Shown in pieces: positions 6,438 to 15,115 of a DNA stretch of 19,119 bases. Below the pieces are notes generated by a model. That model had not been told where the DNA came from. It ran no database searches and was given only the letters and a program-made list of their open reading frames with translations. The translations under genes and the position numbers were made by a program. Source of the stretch: Candidatus Hydrogenedentota bacterium (GTDB lineage: Bacteria; Hydrogenedentota; Hydrogenedentia; Hydrogenedentales; SLHB01); NCBI GenBank assembly GCA_003552485.1, contig PUMX01000545.1, positions 1 through 19,119 on the forward strand, given 5' to 3'. How positions within the stretch are numbered: position 1 is the first letter of the stretch; each line of letters starts with the position of its first letter.

Positions 6438-8807
6438 TCACGGAACCACCGCACTCTCCGGCAGCAAGCCGCGTTGTTCGCGGGCGGACTGGATGACGAA
6501 GCGACCGTTGCGCTCGCGGATTTGAATACCGCCGTGGTGATTCGTCCGCCACAAGGTAATGCGCCGCGCCTGATAACGGTTGACGACGCTGTCGTTGAGC
6601 ACCGGCGCGCCCGGCGTGCTGGCTACAGCGTGGGAAGGCGAGACCGCGTCAAGAAACCCGGGCGTGCTTGAAGTCGCCGAGCCGTGATGCGGCGCCTGCA
6701 TAAGCGACGCGTTGACATCCGTGTCTTCCAGCAAACGCTCGGCCTGTTCCTCTATATCGCCTGTGAGAAGGATCGCGCCCGCGTCCCATTGCATGCGCAG
6801 CACCAGGGATTCGTCGTTTAAGTTGGCGGCGCCGGCCCAGTGCTCAGGCGGATGCAACACCTCGACCGCTCCGCCCGCTAGGGGAATAATGTTGCCGCTA
6901 AACACGCGGCGAACCGGAACGCCATTTTCGCGGCAAGCCTCAAGGAAACTCCGCTCTAATTGGGTGTCGGAGGGGATTCCAAGAATGACTTCGCCCACGG
7001 AAAAGTTCTCGACGATATGGAACAGCCCACCCATGTGATCGCTGTGCGCGTGTGTAACGGCGACATAGTCCAAGTGGTCAACGCCTTGGTTGCGCAAGAA
7101 CGGCGCGACCGTGCGCGCGCCCATATCCATGCCCCCCACGCGATCGCCGCCGTCGACCAGCATGGTATCGCCGCCGGGCGATCGCACGAAGACAGCGTCG
7201 CCGTGGCCCACGTCGATAAACACAACCTCGTGGGGCGGGTGCGCCGGCCGCCAGAGAAATGGAACAGCGAGGACAAGACCCGCGCAGGCCAGTGTTCGCC
7301 GCCGAGTCCAACTGCTGGTCCGCGCGCCGCGCCACGCCAACCAGGCTGCGGCGTAGTAGCACGCCACCGCCGCAAGAGCGGGACTGACCAAGGTTGCATG
7401 CCCACCGGGCAAGTTGGCGGCGAACCCGGAAATCGTTTCGATGAATGACACAGCCGCGCCCGCGGCATGACCAAACACGGCGCCCAATCCATTCCACACA
7501 GCGCCTATCGCCGCCGTAAGGAACGCCAGCCATAACACAGCGCCCAATAACGGGACCACCGCTAGATTGGTCAGGGGCGCGGTTAACGGCGCCACGTGAA
7601 ACAGATGGGCGGCCAAGGGAAGCGGCAAAACCTGCACCGCCAACGGCAACGCCACGGCGCCGGCCGCATATTCGGGCATTCCGGCGCGCCCCAGCGCATT
7701 CTTAATGGGTTCGTGGAAGAGAAGGATGGATGACACACTAAGAAACGAGAGTTGAAACCCGATTTCGAATAGATACAACGGGTTTAGCCACAGCAGAATC
7801 AAAGCCGCCAGCCCTAGCGCGCTGGGTGTGTCGGGTTCGCGGTCGAAGCATTCGGCAAGCATATAAACCGCGATCATGAGCGCTGCGCGCAAAGCCGAGA
7901 CGCGCGCGCCCGCCACAAAAGCAAACGCAAACACCGCCGCGATAACGAACAACGCCCGCGCGCGCCGGTTGCCAATGAACATACCGAACACGCCGCGCAC
8001 CGTCAGAAAGATGATGCCCATGTGGATGCCCGACACGGCAAGGATGTGCGCGGTTCCGGCGCGCAAGAAGGCGTCATACTGGTCCTGGCCGATGCCGCGC
8101 CGATCGCCCAGCCACACAGTGCGAACAAACGGGACGGCGTTGTCGGGAACGAGTTGCGTTAGATGCTGGGCCTGCGCATGCCGAAAACGCGCCGCCCAGT
8201 AGCGTAACGACGCCGGAGGCTCGTCCGCGATCCGCTCGATAGAATCGCCCCCGTAGATCCGCAGGGCCGTGTGCGTATCGCGACCGCGCAGCGTCTCCTC
8301 ATAGCTTCGCACGCCTGGATTGACCCGGCTCAAAGCATACTCGACAACGCCCTCAACGCGGATCCGTTCGCCGGGATAGAGTGGAAACGCGGGCTCAATC
8401 CAACGGATATGCACGCCGCCTTCAAGCGGTTGCTTTTCGCCGCCCAGAAACACCGTGTCCGCGTCAAGCGTGAAGCTGGCGTATCCGGTGTCGGACAGGA
8501 TGACGTCCGCCTCGCGCACGGCGCCTTCGAGGATGTAGTAGCGCCCCGGATCATGGTAGGCGGCGGCGCCCAGCGAGTCGACCCGGGACTCGAGATCGCG
8601 CACGCCATAGACAAACATGCCCGCCGAGAAGAAACAAAAAATAACGACGAGCCTTTGCCACCGCAAGGGCAAATGCGCCCGGGTGATGAAGATCAGGCCC
8701 GCCGCCAGCATAATCCCGGCGAGCAACAATCCGTCGCGCGTGTCCTGCGCGGCGGTGTACACGCCGAGGGCAAAGGCGGCGGCGCTCCATACCAGGGGGC
8801 GGTTCAC
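6438..8807 (-). CDS. comEC: ComEC/Rec2 family DNA-uptake channel with metallo-beta-lactamase domain
   Basis: A 789-residue inner-membrane protein for transporting single-stranded DNA into the cytoplasm during natural transformation. In order: N-terminal hydrophobic segments and a soluble DUF4131-like region (about 1-195), the multi-helix competence domain (about 225-500) with the family signatures AVSGIHMGI (257-265) and FQLSFLSV (351-358), then a C-terminal metallo-beta-lactamase domain (about 525-775) with IDVGHGDA, THAHSDH (585-591), TGD (682-684) and HHGS (707-710). All usual metal-site motifs are present, so the nuclease-like domain looks intact. The start is GTG at 8807 with AGGG six bases upstream. 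It lies 56 bases after the small gene at 8864-9043 and may share its transcript. No other competence genes are in the window, so a role in actual transformation is not shown. Confidence 0.93.
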   Translation of the reverse strand: MNRPLVWSAAAFALGVYTAAQDTRDGLLLAGIMLAAGLIFITRAHLPLRWQRLVVIFCFFSAGMFVYGVRDLESRVDSLGAAAYHDPGRYYILEGAVREADVILSDTGYASFTLDADTVFLGGEKQPLEGGVHIRWIEPAFPLYPGERIRVEGVVEYALSRVNPGVRSYEETLRGRDTHTALRIYGGDSIERIADEPPASLRYWAARFRHAQAQHLTQLVPDNAVPFVRTVWLGDRRGIGQDQYDAFLRAGTAHILAVSGIHMGIIFLTVRGVFGMFIGNRRARALFVIAAVFAFAFVAGARVSALRAALMIAVYMLAECFDREPDTPSALGLAALILLWLNPLYLFEIGFQLSFLSVSSILLFHEPIKNALGRAGMPEYAAGAVALPLAVQVLPLPLAAHLFHVAPLTAPLTNLAVVPLLGAVLWLAFLTAAIGAVWNGLGAVFGHAAGAAVSFIETISGFAANLPGGHATLVSPALAAVACYYAAAWLAWRGARTSSWTRRRTLACAGLVLAVPFLWRPAHPPHEVVFIDVGHGDAVFVRSPGGDTMLVDGGDRVGGMDMGARTVAPFLRNQGVDHLDYVAVTHAHSDHMGGLFHIVENFSVGEVILGIPSDTQLERSFLEACRENGVPVRRVFSGNIIPLAGGAVEVLHPPEHWAGAANLNDESLVLRMQWDAGAILLTGDIEEQAERLLEDTDVNASLMQAPHHGSATSSTPGFLDAVSPSHAVASTPGAPVLNDSVVNRYQARRITLWRTNHHGGIQIRERNGRFVIQSAREQRGLLPESAVVP

Positions 8808-8863
8808 GGAAAGCCCTGGGGCGGCCGAATCATGCGCGCTGCTCTGTATTCAAGGAACCGGGC

Positions 8864-9043
8864 CTAGAACGGGAAGAAGCCGTTATTGACGGCTACGCCG
8901 TCGCCGGAGATAAGCGCCCACATCTGTAGAACCAGGTTGAGGATGACGTAAGCGATCGCCAAGGGGGTTTCCAGCGGAATGACGACGATTTGTGATTGAA
9001 CCACCTCGAAAAGACGCCCGAAAAAGCCGCCAATTAACAACAT
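8864..9043 (-). CDS. Small hydrophobic membrane protein, 59 residues, unknown function
   Basis: Not recognised. The open frame is short but has a near-ideal ribosome site: AAGGGAGG (9053-9060) stands 9 bases before the ATG. The product starts MLLIGGFFGRLFEVV, an amphipathic stretch, followed by polar residues, then one likely transmembrane helix around residues 26-46 (TPLAIAYVILNLVLQMWALI). It ends in a short tail, SGDGVAVNNGFFPF. It has one acidic and one basic residue in the first 20 positions and few charges overall. The stop is 56 bases before comEC in the same direction, so it may be the first gene of a comEC transcript. The size and topology resemble small membrane subunits, holin-like or toxin-like peptides, or a YggT-like helix pair, but there is no diagnostic motif. 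No clear promoter was found upstream. Confidence 0.6.
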   Translation of the reverse strand: MLLIGGFFGRLFEVVQSQIVVIPLETPLAIAYVILNLVLQMWALISGDGVAVNNGFFPF

Positions 9044-9052
9044 AACCCAATA

Positions 9053-9060
9053 CCTCCCTT
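9053..9060 (-). promoter_or_regulatory. Strong ribosome binding site of the 59-residue gene
   Basis: AAGGGAGG on the minus strand, 9 bases before the ATG at 9043. This is the main argument that the short frame is translated. Confidence 0.65.
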
Positions 9061-9446
9061 CTGCACTGACTTGATTGAGTTGGAGCAGACCTTAGCCCGG
9101 CGGCGCCGACAGTCGCGGCGCGCGCCTTGTCTAGCGTATGTGTAACGAAACCCGGCCAGCAAACGCAAACCCGTGTGACGTCTCTGAACAATGGATGGCC
9201 GTCCTATTCCAACGAAAAGCCTCATCAAATAGCGGCGTCCTCGGTGAATCCGGCCAAACGTGTTCCCGAAGCCGCGGGCAGCAGCGCAAGAGCCGCGCGC
9301 GTCCAATACGCACGGCGGCGGAATCCCTCATGCCCTCTGGATTCCTTCTGATATCGTCAGCAGTCGGCGACGCGGCAATGTTACCACTAGACTGCGCCTC
9401 AGAGTTATCTGGCGCCGGCGCCCAAGGAGTCGTCGCGGCAATAAAC
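9061..9446. other. Gene-less stretch between divergent genes
   Basis: About 390 bases with no open frame I can support. The frames present on both strands are arginine- and serine-rich, lack ribosome sites and resemble no family I know. I see no repeat array, tRNA fold or transposon end. It may hold the promoter for the leftward 59-residue gene, but no good -35/-10 pair stands out. Confidence 0.4.
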
Positions 9447-9475
9447 TGGACGTCGTATGTGTTGGCGTCTATACT
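9447..9475 (+). promoter_or_regulatory. Sigma70-type promoter of the aconitase gene
   Basis: TGGACG (9447-9452; 4 of 6 matches) and TATACT (9470-9475; 5 of 6) are separated by exactly 17 bases. Transcription would begin near 9482, giving a leader of about 75 bases before the ATG at 9558. Confidence 0.6.
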
Positions 9476-9492
9476 GCGGTGTGTTTATCCAC

Positions 9493-9511
9493 CGCGGCGT
9501 TAAACGCCGCG
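9493..9511 (+). repeat. 19-base palindrome in the aconitase leader
   Basis: CGCGGCGTT-A-AACGCCGCG is a perfect inverted repeat (9 bp per arm, single central base) located about 11 bases after the predicted transcription start and 46 bases before the start codon. It could be a repressor operator or fold as a leader hairpin with a small AT loop. It does not resemble a eukaryotic iron-responsive element. Confidence 0.5.
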
Positions 9512-9557
9512 CACGTCCTGCGCAACTGACGCCCAATAACGATGAGGTAAGGGAAAG

Positions 9558-11837
9558 ATGGCGTTTGATTTTGACATGATCCAGCGGGTTTACGCTCAAC
9601 TGCCTATGCGGGTGAATGCGGCCCGAAACGTGGTAGGCCGGCCCCTCACGGTGACCGAAAAGATTCTCTATAGCCACCTGTACGGCGGTTCCGCCGAGGA
9701 AACCCATGCGCGCGGCGAGTCGTACGTCGATTTCGCGCCGGATCGCGTGGCGATGCAGGACGCGACGGCGCAGATGGCGTTGTTGCAGTTCATGCAGGCG
9801 GGCAAGACGAAGACAGCGGTCCCAAGCACCGTACACTGCGACCATTTGATCTTGGCCGAGGCCGGCGCGCGCAAGGACCTCCAAAAATCGATCAGCGCAA
9901 ACGAGGAGGTCTTCGATTTCCTTTCCTTCGTGTCGAATAAGTACGGCATCGGCTTCTGGAAACCAGGCGCAGGCATCATCCATCAGGTGGTCCTCGAGAA
10001 CTACGCCTTTCCCGGCGGCATGATGATTGGCACCGACTCCCATACGCCGAACGCCGGCGGCTTGGGCATGGTGGCTATCGGCGTGGGCGGCGCGGACGCC
10101 GTGGACGTCATGGCGGGCATGCCGTGGGAATTGAAGTGGCCAAAGCTTATTGGCGTGAAGCTGACGGGTAAGCTTCAAGGTTGGACGTCGCCGAAGGACG
10201 TGATCCTAAAAGTCGCGGGCATCCTCACCGTCAAAGGCGGCACCGGCGCCATCCTCGAATACTTCGGGGAGGGCGCGGAGAATCTGTCGTGCACGGGCAA
10301 GGGCACCATCTGCAACATGGGCGCGGAAATCGGCGCGACCACGTCCGTCTTCGCCTACGACGATTCCATGGTCCGCTATTTGAAGAGCACAGAGCGCGAA
10401 GACGTGGCCGAGGCGGCGGAGAGCGTGCGCGAACATCTGCGGCCCGATCCCGAAGTCTACGAGAATGCCAGTGCGTATTTTGATGAGCTCGTCGAGATCA
10501 ACCTGTCCGAACTTGAGCCACACATCAACGGCCCGTTCACACCGGATCTGGCCTGGCCCATCTCCGAGTTTAAAAAGGCGGTCAAGGAAAACGACTGGCC
10601 CGCCAACCTGAGCGCGGCGCTCATCGGTTCATGCACGAATTCGTCGTATGAAGACGTAGATCGCTCCGCCTCTATCGCCAGGCAGGCAGCGGATAAAGGG
10701 CTGAAGATGAAGTGCGAGTTCACCATAACCCCGGGTTCCGAACAAGTGCGCTACACCGTCGAGCGCGACGGCCAACTCGACGGCTTGGAAAAGATCGGCG
10801 GCATCGTGCTGGCCAACGCGTGCGGGCCATGCATCGGCCAATGGGCCAGGCATAACCTGAAAGAAGGGGAGAAGAATTCGATCCTCACATCGTTCAACCG
10901 CAACTTCGCAAAACGCAACGACGGCAACCCGAACACCCACGCCTTCGTGGCCTCGCCGGAGACGGTCACGGCCATGGCGTTATCCGGCGACTTGACCTTC
11001 AACCCGCTGACGGACACATTGAAAAACGAAGCGGGCGAGGAGGTGAAACTCGATCCGCCCAAGGGCCATGAGTTGCCGCCCCAGGGTTTCGATGTCAAGG
11101 ACGCCGGCTACCAACCGCCCGCCAAGGACGGCAGCGACATAGAGGTGGTGGTGCGGCCCGATTCGGACCGGCTGCAACTGCTCGAGCCGTTTTCCCCGTG
11201 GGAAGGGACGGATCTTAGGGGTCTGCGGCTGCTCATCAAGATCAAGGGCAAGTGCACCACGGACCACATCTCAATGGCGGGGCCATGGCTGCGCTTCCGT
11301 GGGCACCTGGACAACATCTCGAACAACTGCTTCATCGGCGCCATCAACTATTTCAACGATGAGGCCAATAAGGTGAAGAACCAACTCACCGGCGAGTACG
11401 GCCCCGTGCCCGATACGCAGCGCGCCTACAAAGCGGCGGGCATCGGCACGGTCGTCGTGGGCGATGAAAACTACGGGGAGGGCTCGTCCCGTGAGCACGC
11501 GGCCATGGAGCCGCGCTACCTCGGCGTGCGCGCCATCATCGTGAAATCCTTCGCGCGCATCCATGAGACTAACCTCAAGAAGCAGGGCATGCTCGCGTTG
11601 ACGTTTGCGAACAAGGACGACTACGACAAAGTGCAGGAGGACGACGTCATTGATATCCTCGGCCTGACCGAATTTGCGCCCGGCAAGCCACTGACCGTAG
11701 TGCTGCATCACGCCGACGGGACCACCGACGAGTTCGCTGTCGAACACAGTTACAACCACACCCAGATCGAATGGTTCAAAGCCGGCAGCGCACTCAACCT
11801 CATTCGCGAACGCGCGGCCCGCGAAACCGCGCAGTAA
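9558..11837 (+). CDS. Aconitate hydratase (mitochondrial-type aconitase)
   Basis: A 759-residue cytoplasmic enzyme that interconverts citrate and isocitrate in the TCA cycle using a [4Fe-4S] cluster. The N-terminus (RVNAARNVVGRPLTVTEKIL) and overall length follow the mitochondrial ACO2-like branch rather than the longer AcnA/IRP (about 890 residues) or AcnB (about 860 residues) forms. Cluster ligands are C359 (GSCTNSS) and C422/C425 (ACGPCIGQW). Other active-site motifs are HCDH (93-96), GTDSHTPN (158-165), RNDGNP (453-458) and GEGSSREHA (640-648, with S643 the catalytic serine position). The swivel domain runs from about 540 to the end. GAGG (9544-9547) and AAGGGA precede the ATG. The gene appears to be a single transcription unit, with its own promoter upstream and hairpins after it. 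All key residues are intact. Confidence 0.95.
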   Translation: MAFDFDMIQRVYAQLPMRVNAARNVVGRPLTVTEKILYSHLYGGSAEETHARGESYVDFAPDRVAMQDATAQMALLQFMQAGKTKTAVPSTVHCDHLILAEAGARKDLQKSISANEEVFDFLSFVSNKYGIGFWKPGAGIIHQVVLENYAFPGGMMIGTDSHTPNAGGLGMVAIGVGGADAVDVMAGMPWELKWPKLIGVKLTGKLQGWTSPKDVILKVAGILTVKGGTGAILEYFGEGAENLSCTGKGTICNMGAEIGATTSVFAYDDSMVRYLKSTEREDVAEAAESVREHLRPDPEVYENASAYFDELVEINLSELEPHINGPFTPDLAWPISEFKKAVKENDWPANLSAALIGSCTNSSYEDVDRSASIARQAADKGLKMKCEFTITPGSEQVRYTVERDGQLDGLEKIGGIVLANACGPCIGQWARHNLKEGEKNSILTSFNRNFAKRNDGNPNTHAFVASPETVTAMALSGDLTFNPLTDTLKNEAGEEVKLDPPKGHELPPQGFDVKDAGYQPPAKDGSDIEVVVRPDSDRLQLLEPFSPWEGTDLRGLRLLIKIKGKCTTDHISMAGPWLRFRGHLDNISNNCFIGAINYFNDEANKVKNQLTGEYGPVPDTQRAYKAAGIGTVVVGDENYGEGSSREHAAMEPRYLGVRAIIVKSFARIHETNLKKQGMLALTFANKDDYDKVQEDDVIDILGLTEFAPGKPLTVVLHHADGTTDEFAVEHSYNHTQIEWFKAGSALNLIRERAARETAQ

Positions 11838-11865
11838 CCGCGCGAACACAGACAAACACGTCTCG

Positions 11866-11910
11866 ACAGGCGCGGCGCTCGGCCTTGGCGTCGCGCCTGT
11901 TTAGTATCTT
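11866..11910 (+). terminator. Terminator after the aconitase gene
   Basis: ACAGGCGCG (11866-11874) and CGCGCCTGT (11892-11900) form a perfect 9-bp stem, and further GCG/CGC pairing is possible inside the 17-base interval. The 3' side continues TTTAGTATCTT. It begins 28 bases after the aconitase stop. Confidence 0.65.
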
Positions 11911-11931
11911 CGGTCCGCCGCAAACACAAAC

Positions 11932-11961
11932 AAAGGGAACCTCGCGCCGGTGTTCCTTTTT
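11932..11961. terminator. Second hairpin, bidirectional terminator (aconitase / uup)
   Basis: AAAGGGAAC (11932-11940) pairs with GTTCCTTTT (11952-11960) over nine positions including one G-U pair. On the plus strand the arm runs into TTTTT. On the minus strand the hairpin is followed by GTTTGTGTTTG. It sits 20 bases after the uup stop on the minus strand, so it fits as the uup terminator and as back-up for aconitase. Confidence 0.65.
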
Positions 11962-11981
11962 CGCTCGTTGCCGGCCCTTCT

Positions 11982-13916
11982 TTACCCGCCAGCGATGGCT
12001 TCAAGCTCCTCCCAGCGCTCGTAGAGCGCCTCCACGCGGGCCTTGGCGGCTTCCAGCGCGTCGAGGGTCTCTTGCACCTTGGCGTAGTCCTGCTCGTAGA
12101 AACCCGGCGCATGGATAACAGCTTCGAGTTCCGCGACTTCGGCCTCGGCGGCTTCGATAACGTCGTGCAATCCCGCCAGCTCCTGCTTTTCTTTATACGT
12201 AAGCCGCCGCTCCTCGCGTTGTTTCGGCTTGGGGCGCGTCCTCTTGGCGGCGCTGGCCTTCTCTTCGGCAGGCGCGTTTTGGCGTTCCCGGTACAGCAGG
12301 TAATCATCGTAGTTGCCCGTGATCTGCGCGACCTGCCCGCCGCCTTCGAAGACAATCAGATGGGTGCATAGCCGGTTGAGGAAGTAGCGGTCGTGGCTGA
12401 CGAGTATGGCGCAGCCCTCAAAGTTGGCGATGGCCTCTTCGAGCACGCGCAGGGTCTGCAGATCAAGGTCGTTGGTGGGTTCGTCGAGCACGAGGACATT
12501 GCCGCCCTTGAGCAGTTTGCGGACCAGTTCGACGCGGTTGCGTTCGCCGCCGGAAAGGTTGCGCATGGGCATGCGGATGCTGGCGCGATCGAATAGGAAC
12601 GTCTCGAGGTAGGCGGGAATGTAGATGCGCTGGCCGTTGACCTCGACGTGGCTCGCGCCGCCGCCGACGTGCTCTTGAATCGTCTTCTCCGGATCAATTT
12701 GCTCGTGGGTCTGGTCGACGTAGAGAAACTGGGTGGTCTCGCCGATCACAACGCGGCCGCTGTCGGGCGGTTCCTCGTCCATGAGCACGCGCAGCAGCGT
12801 GGTCTTGCCGCAACCGTTGGGTCCGGCGATTCCGAGCCGCATGTTCTTCTCCATGGACAGCGAGAGTTGGTCGAACAGCAGCGTATCGCCGTATCGCTTG
12901 GTGATTTCTTCGGCGTCGAGGATGCGTTTGCCCAGCCGCGGCGGCCGCGGGATGCGAAATCGCGTTTCGGATCCATTTTCCGGGCCTTCCTGGCTGGCGA
13001 GTTCATAGTACCGGTCGATCCGCGCCTGTTGTTTTGTGCCGCGCGCTTTAGGTCCGCGCTTCAGCCATTCGAGTTCGCGGCGCAGCGTGGCTTGCCGGCG
13101 CTGTTCGGTACGGGCCTCGATGGCCTCGCGCTCGGCTTTCTTTTCGAGATAGGCCGTGTAGTTCCCCGCGAAGCTGACGGCTTGGCGGCGCTCCAACTCG
13201 ATCATGCGGTTTACGGCGCGGTCCAAAAAGTAGCGGTCGTGCGTCACAAGCATGACCGCGCCTTCAAACCCCCTCAGGAAGCTCTCCAACCACTCGACGC
13301 TGGCCACGTCTAGGTGATTGGTCGGCTCGTCGAGCAGAAGCAAGTCAGGCCTTTGCAGCAACGCGGCGGCCAGGTCCAGCCGCCGCCGTTCGCCGCCGGA
13401 CAAACGGCGGACGGTCTGGTTCCCGGATGGCAGGTCCAGCGCATGGCGCACGCGCCGGAGCTCCTGCTCGGCTTCCCATGCGCCCAGGACGTCGAGGCGA
13501 TGCGCCATTTCTTCCACCTGTTCGGCAAGTTGGCGGTGTTCATCCGTGCCCGGCTCGGCGCCCTCGAGCGCGTCGACGGCGCTGTGGTAGGCACGCCGCA
13601 ATTCGAGCCGCTCGCGCAAGGCGTCATGAAGCACATCATCCACGGTAAAGTCCGGGTCAAACACGCAGTCCTGCTGCAACATCGTGACGCGCAGGTCGCG
13701 CTTCCAAGTAACATGGCCCTCATCCGGCTTGTCGTGACCCGCGATGATGCGCATCAACGTGGACTTGCCGGCGCCGTTGCGGCCGATGAGGCCGACGCGT
13801 TCACCCGCGTGAACGGCAAGGGACACGCCATCGAGCACGTGTTGCGCGCCGAAACCTTTGACGGCGTTCTGAACGGTGACGATCGCTTCTGTTACTTGTG
13901 AGAATGAATCTGACAC
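11982..13916 (-). CDS. uup: Uup-type ABC-F family ATPase
   Basis: A 644-residue soluble ATPase with two ABC domains and no membrane segments. ABC-F proteins act on ribosomes, and Uup is also linked to stability of tandem repeats and branched DNA. ABC1 has Walker A GRNGAGKS (45-52), signature LSGGE (172-176) and Walker B LLLDEPTNHLD. The Uup-like linker includes ELEWLKRGPKARGTKQQAR (281-299). ABC2 has GPNGCGKT (365-372), LSGGE (454-458) and LVLDEPTNDLD. A charged stretch (545-570) leads to the Uup C-terminal coiled coil (about 571-640: LTYKEKQEL through ERWEELEAI), which distinguishes it from EttA and ABC-F resistance proteins. The start is GTG at 13916 with AGGA about 4 bases upstream. The 279 bases upstream, shared with the divergent EIIA-CBS gene, show no clear uup promoter. 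Confidence 0.93.
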   Translation of the reverse strand: MSDSFSQVTEAIVTVQNAVKGFGAQHVLDGVSLAVHAGERVGLIGRNGAGKSTLMRIIAGHDKPDEGHVTWKRDLRVTMLQQDCVFDPDFTVDDVLHDALRERLELRRAYHSAVDALEGAEPGTDEHRQLAEQVEEMAHRLDVLGAWEAEQELRRVRHALDLPSGNQTVRRLSGGERRRLDLAAALLQRPDLLLLDEPTNHLDVASVEWLESFLRGFEGAVMLVTHDRYFLDRAVNRMIELERRQAVSFAGNYTAYLEKKAEREAIEARTEQRRQATLRRELEWLKRGPKARGTKQQARIDRYYELASQEGPENGSETRFRIPRPPRLGKRILDAEEITKRYGDTLLFDQLSLSMEKNMRLGIAGPNGCGKTTLLRVLMDEEPPDSGRVVIGETTQFLYVDQTHEQIDPEKTIQEHVGGGASHVEVNGQRIYIPAYLETFLFDRASIRMPMRNLSGGERNRVELVRKLLKGGNVLVLDEPTNDLDLQTLRVLEEAIANFEGCAILVSHDRYFLNRLCTHLIVFEGGGQVAQITGNYDDYLLYRERQNAPAEEKASAAKRTRPKPKQREERRLTYKEKQELAGLHDVIEAAEAEVAELEAVIHAPGFYEQDYAKVQETLDALEAAKARVEALYERWEELEAIAGG

Positions 13917-14182
13917 GGTATCCTGCTCTCGTGGGTTTTCCGGCGGGTGTCGGGATCCATGGTGTGATCAGTGGTCCCGGCGTTCTGGAATCGCGGGCCA
14001 GTGTACCAGATAGAAGGGTTTGGAGTAAGGGGGGCGCGCGATCGCGACTGGCGATTGAGGGGCAGCGCGCGGAGAAATGTGCAATAATTGTGCTGCCGGG
14101 CCTCGCCGGTAAGCGGTTTTGGTTCTTATAAGGTGGAAGGGGAGCGTTTCGCTGCGAATACGGCGCGCATACAAGCGCCAGT

Positions 14183-14188
14183 GGGGAG
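14183..14188 (+). promoter_or_regulatory. Ribosome binding site that fixes the EIIA-CBS start
   Basis: GGGGAG ends 7 bases before the ATG at 14196. It supports starting at MKLSSLLPRHHI rather than at the ATG at 14088, whose 36 extra codons are unlike any EIIA N-terminus and which has no good ribosome site. Confidence 0.7.
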
Positions 14189-14195
14189 CCCATCG

Positions 14196-15113
14196 ATGAA
14201 GCTTTCGAGTCTGTTGCCGCGCCATCACATTATGGTTGGCCTGGAAGCGCGCACCGTGCAGGAGGCGACGCGGGAACTGCTCCATGGCGTCAGCAGCGCG
14301 GCTGGGCAGATCGACATAGGCGCCGACTGGCGCGATGTGGCTGACGCCATCATAGCGCGGGAGGCCCAATCCGCGACGGCTCTCGAGAAAGGCGTGGCCA
14401 TTCCTCATGCGCGCGTTCCGGGGATGCAAGAGTTTCTGGTCGGTTTGGGCATTCCCAGGGAACCGCTTAGCAATTACTGCATCGACGGCTCACCCGTCCG
14501 TCTCTTGTTTCTCATTGCCGGCGGGGAGCACAAAAACGCGTTGATGCTGCAAACCATGGGGGCGATCAGCGATTTCGCAAGCGACGACGACCGCCTCGAA
14601 GAACTCCGCGCGGCGAGCACACCGCGCGCCGCATGGGACTTCATCGACAAGAGCGGTATCCGCGTCAAAGAAGAACTGCGCGCGCGCAACTTGATGCGGC
14701 CGGTGGTAACCAGCGTTTCGCCGGACACACTGTTGAGCGAACTGCTCGACGAGTTCTTCACCCACGATGTGCGCGTTATTCCCGTGTGCGACGGCGATGA
14801 GACAGTGGTGGGTTCGGTCACCGCGGCCGAGATTCTTCAGGAAGGGTTCCCTGGGTACATGACGTATCTGGATCACATAACGTTTCTGCCGGAACTCGAG
14901 TCCTTTGATCGCTTCCTCGCCTGCGAGAACGAGGTGCGCGTGGCCGAGTTCATGAATGAACGCCCGCTGGTGTTTGACGCCGCGACACCCCTCATTCAGG
15001 TGGTGTTCCGCATGAACCGGGAGCACATACCGTACGCTTTTGTTGTGGAACACGATCGCCTTGTGGGCTTCGTTGACCGTCACGATATTGTCATTCGCTT
15101 GTTGCGTCTATAA
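14196..15113 (+). CDS. PTS EIIA (fructose/nitrogen type) domain fused to a CBS-domain pair
   Basis: A 305-residue cytoplasmic protein. Residues 1-152 form an EIIA type-2 (Fru/Ntr/mannitol-like) domain, with the phosphorylatable histidine H71 in LEKGVAIPHARVPG and the conserved core LLFLIAGGEHKNALMLQTMGAIS. Two CBS motifs follow: about 163-215 (ARNLMRPVVTSVSPDTLLSE... to VVGSVTAAEIL) and about 248-303 (AEFMNERPLVF... to LVGFVDRHDIV), a Bateman module that typically binds adenine nucleotides. No EIIB, EIIC, HPr or EI gene is near, so a regulatory role is more likely than sugar uptake. The next gene, 89 bases on, is an ArsB/NhaD-like permease. I infer that this protein senses phosphoryl and nucleotide state and modulates that permease, but nothing in the sequence proves contact. 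A clear promoter was not found. Confidence 0.85.
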   Translation: MKLSSLLPRHHIMVGLEARTVQEATRELLHGVSSAAGQIDIGADWRDVADAIIAREAQSATALEKGVAIPHARVPGMQEFLVGLGIPREPLSNYCIDGSPVRLLFLIAGGEHKNALMLQTMGAISDFASDDDRLEELRAASTPRAAWDFIDKSGIRVKEELRARNLMRPVVTSVSPDTLLSELLDEFFTHDVRVIPVCDGDETVVGSVTAAEILQEGFPGYMTYLDHITFLPELESFDRFLACENEVRVAEFMNERPLVFDAATPLIQVVFRMNREHIPYAFVVEHDRLVGFVDRHDIVIRLLRL

Positions 15114-15115
15114 TC

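Noticed and set aside
9138..9503. 121-codon plus-strand frame in the gene-less stretch before aconitase
   Set aside because: It has no Shine-Dalgarno and a low-complexity Ser/Arg composition, and it runs through the aconitase promoter and palindrome.
9405..10178. 257-codon minus-strand frame across the aconitase promoter and 5' part
   Set aside because: It is antisense to the aconitase catalytic domain and rich in His and Arg from complementary codons, with no family resemblance.
14088..14195. 36-codon N-terminal extension of the EIIA-CBS gene
   Set aside because: It has no ribosome site at the ATG at 14088 and is not EIIA-like. GGGGAG precedes the ATG at 14196.
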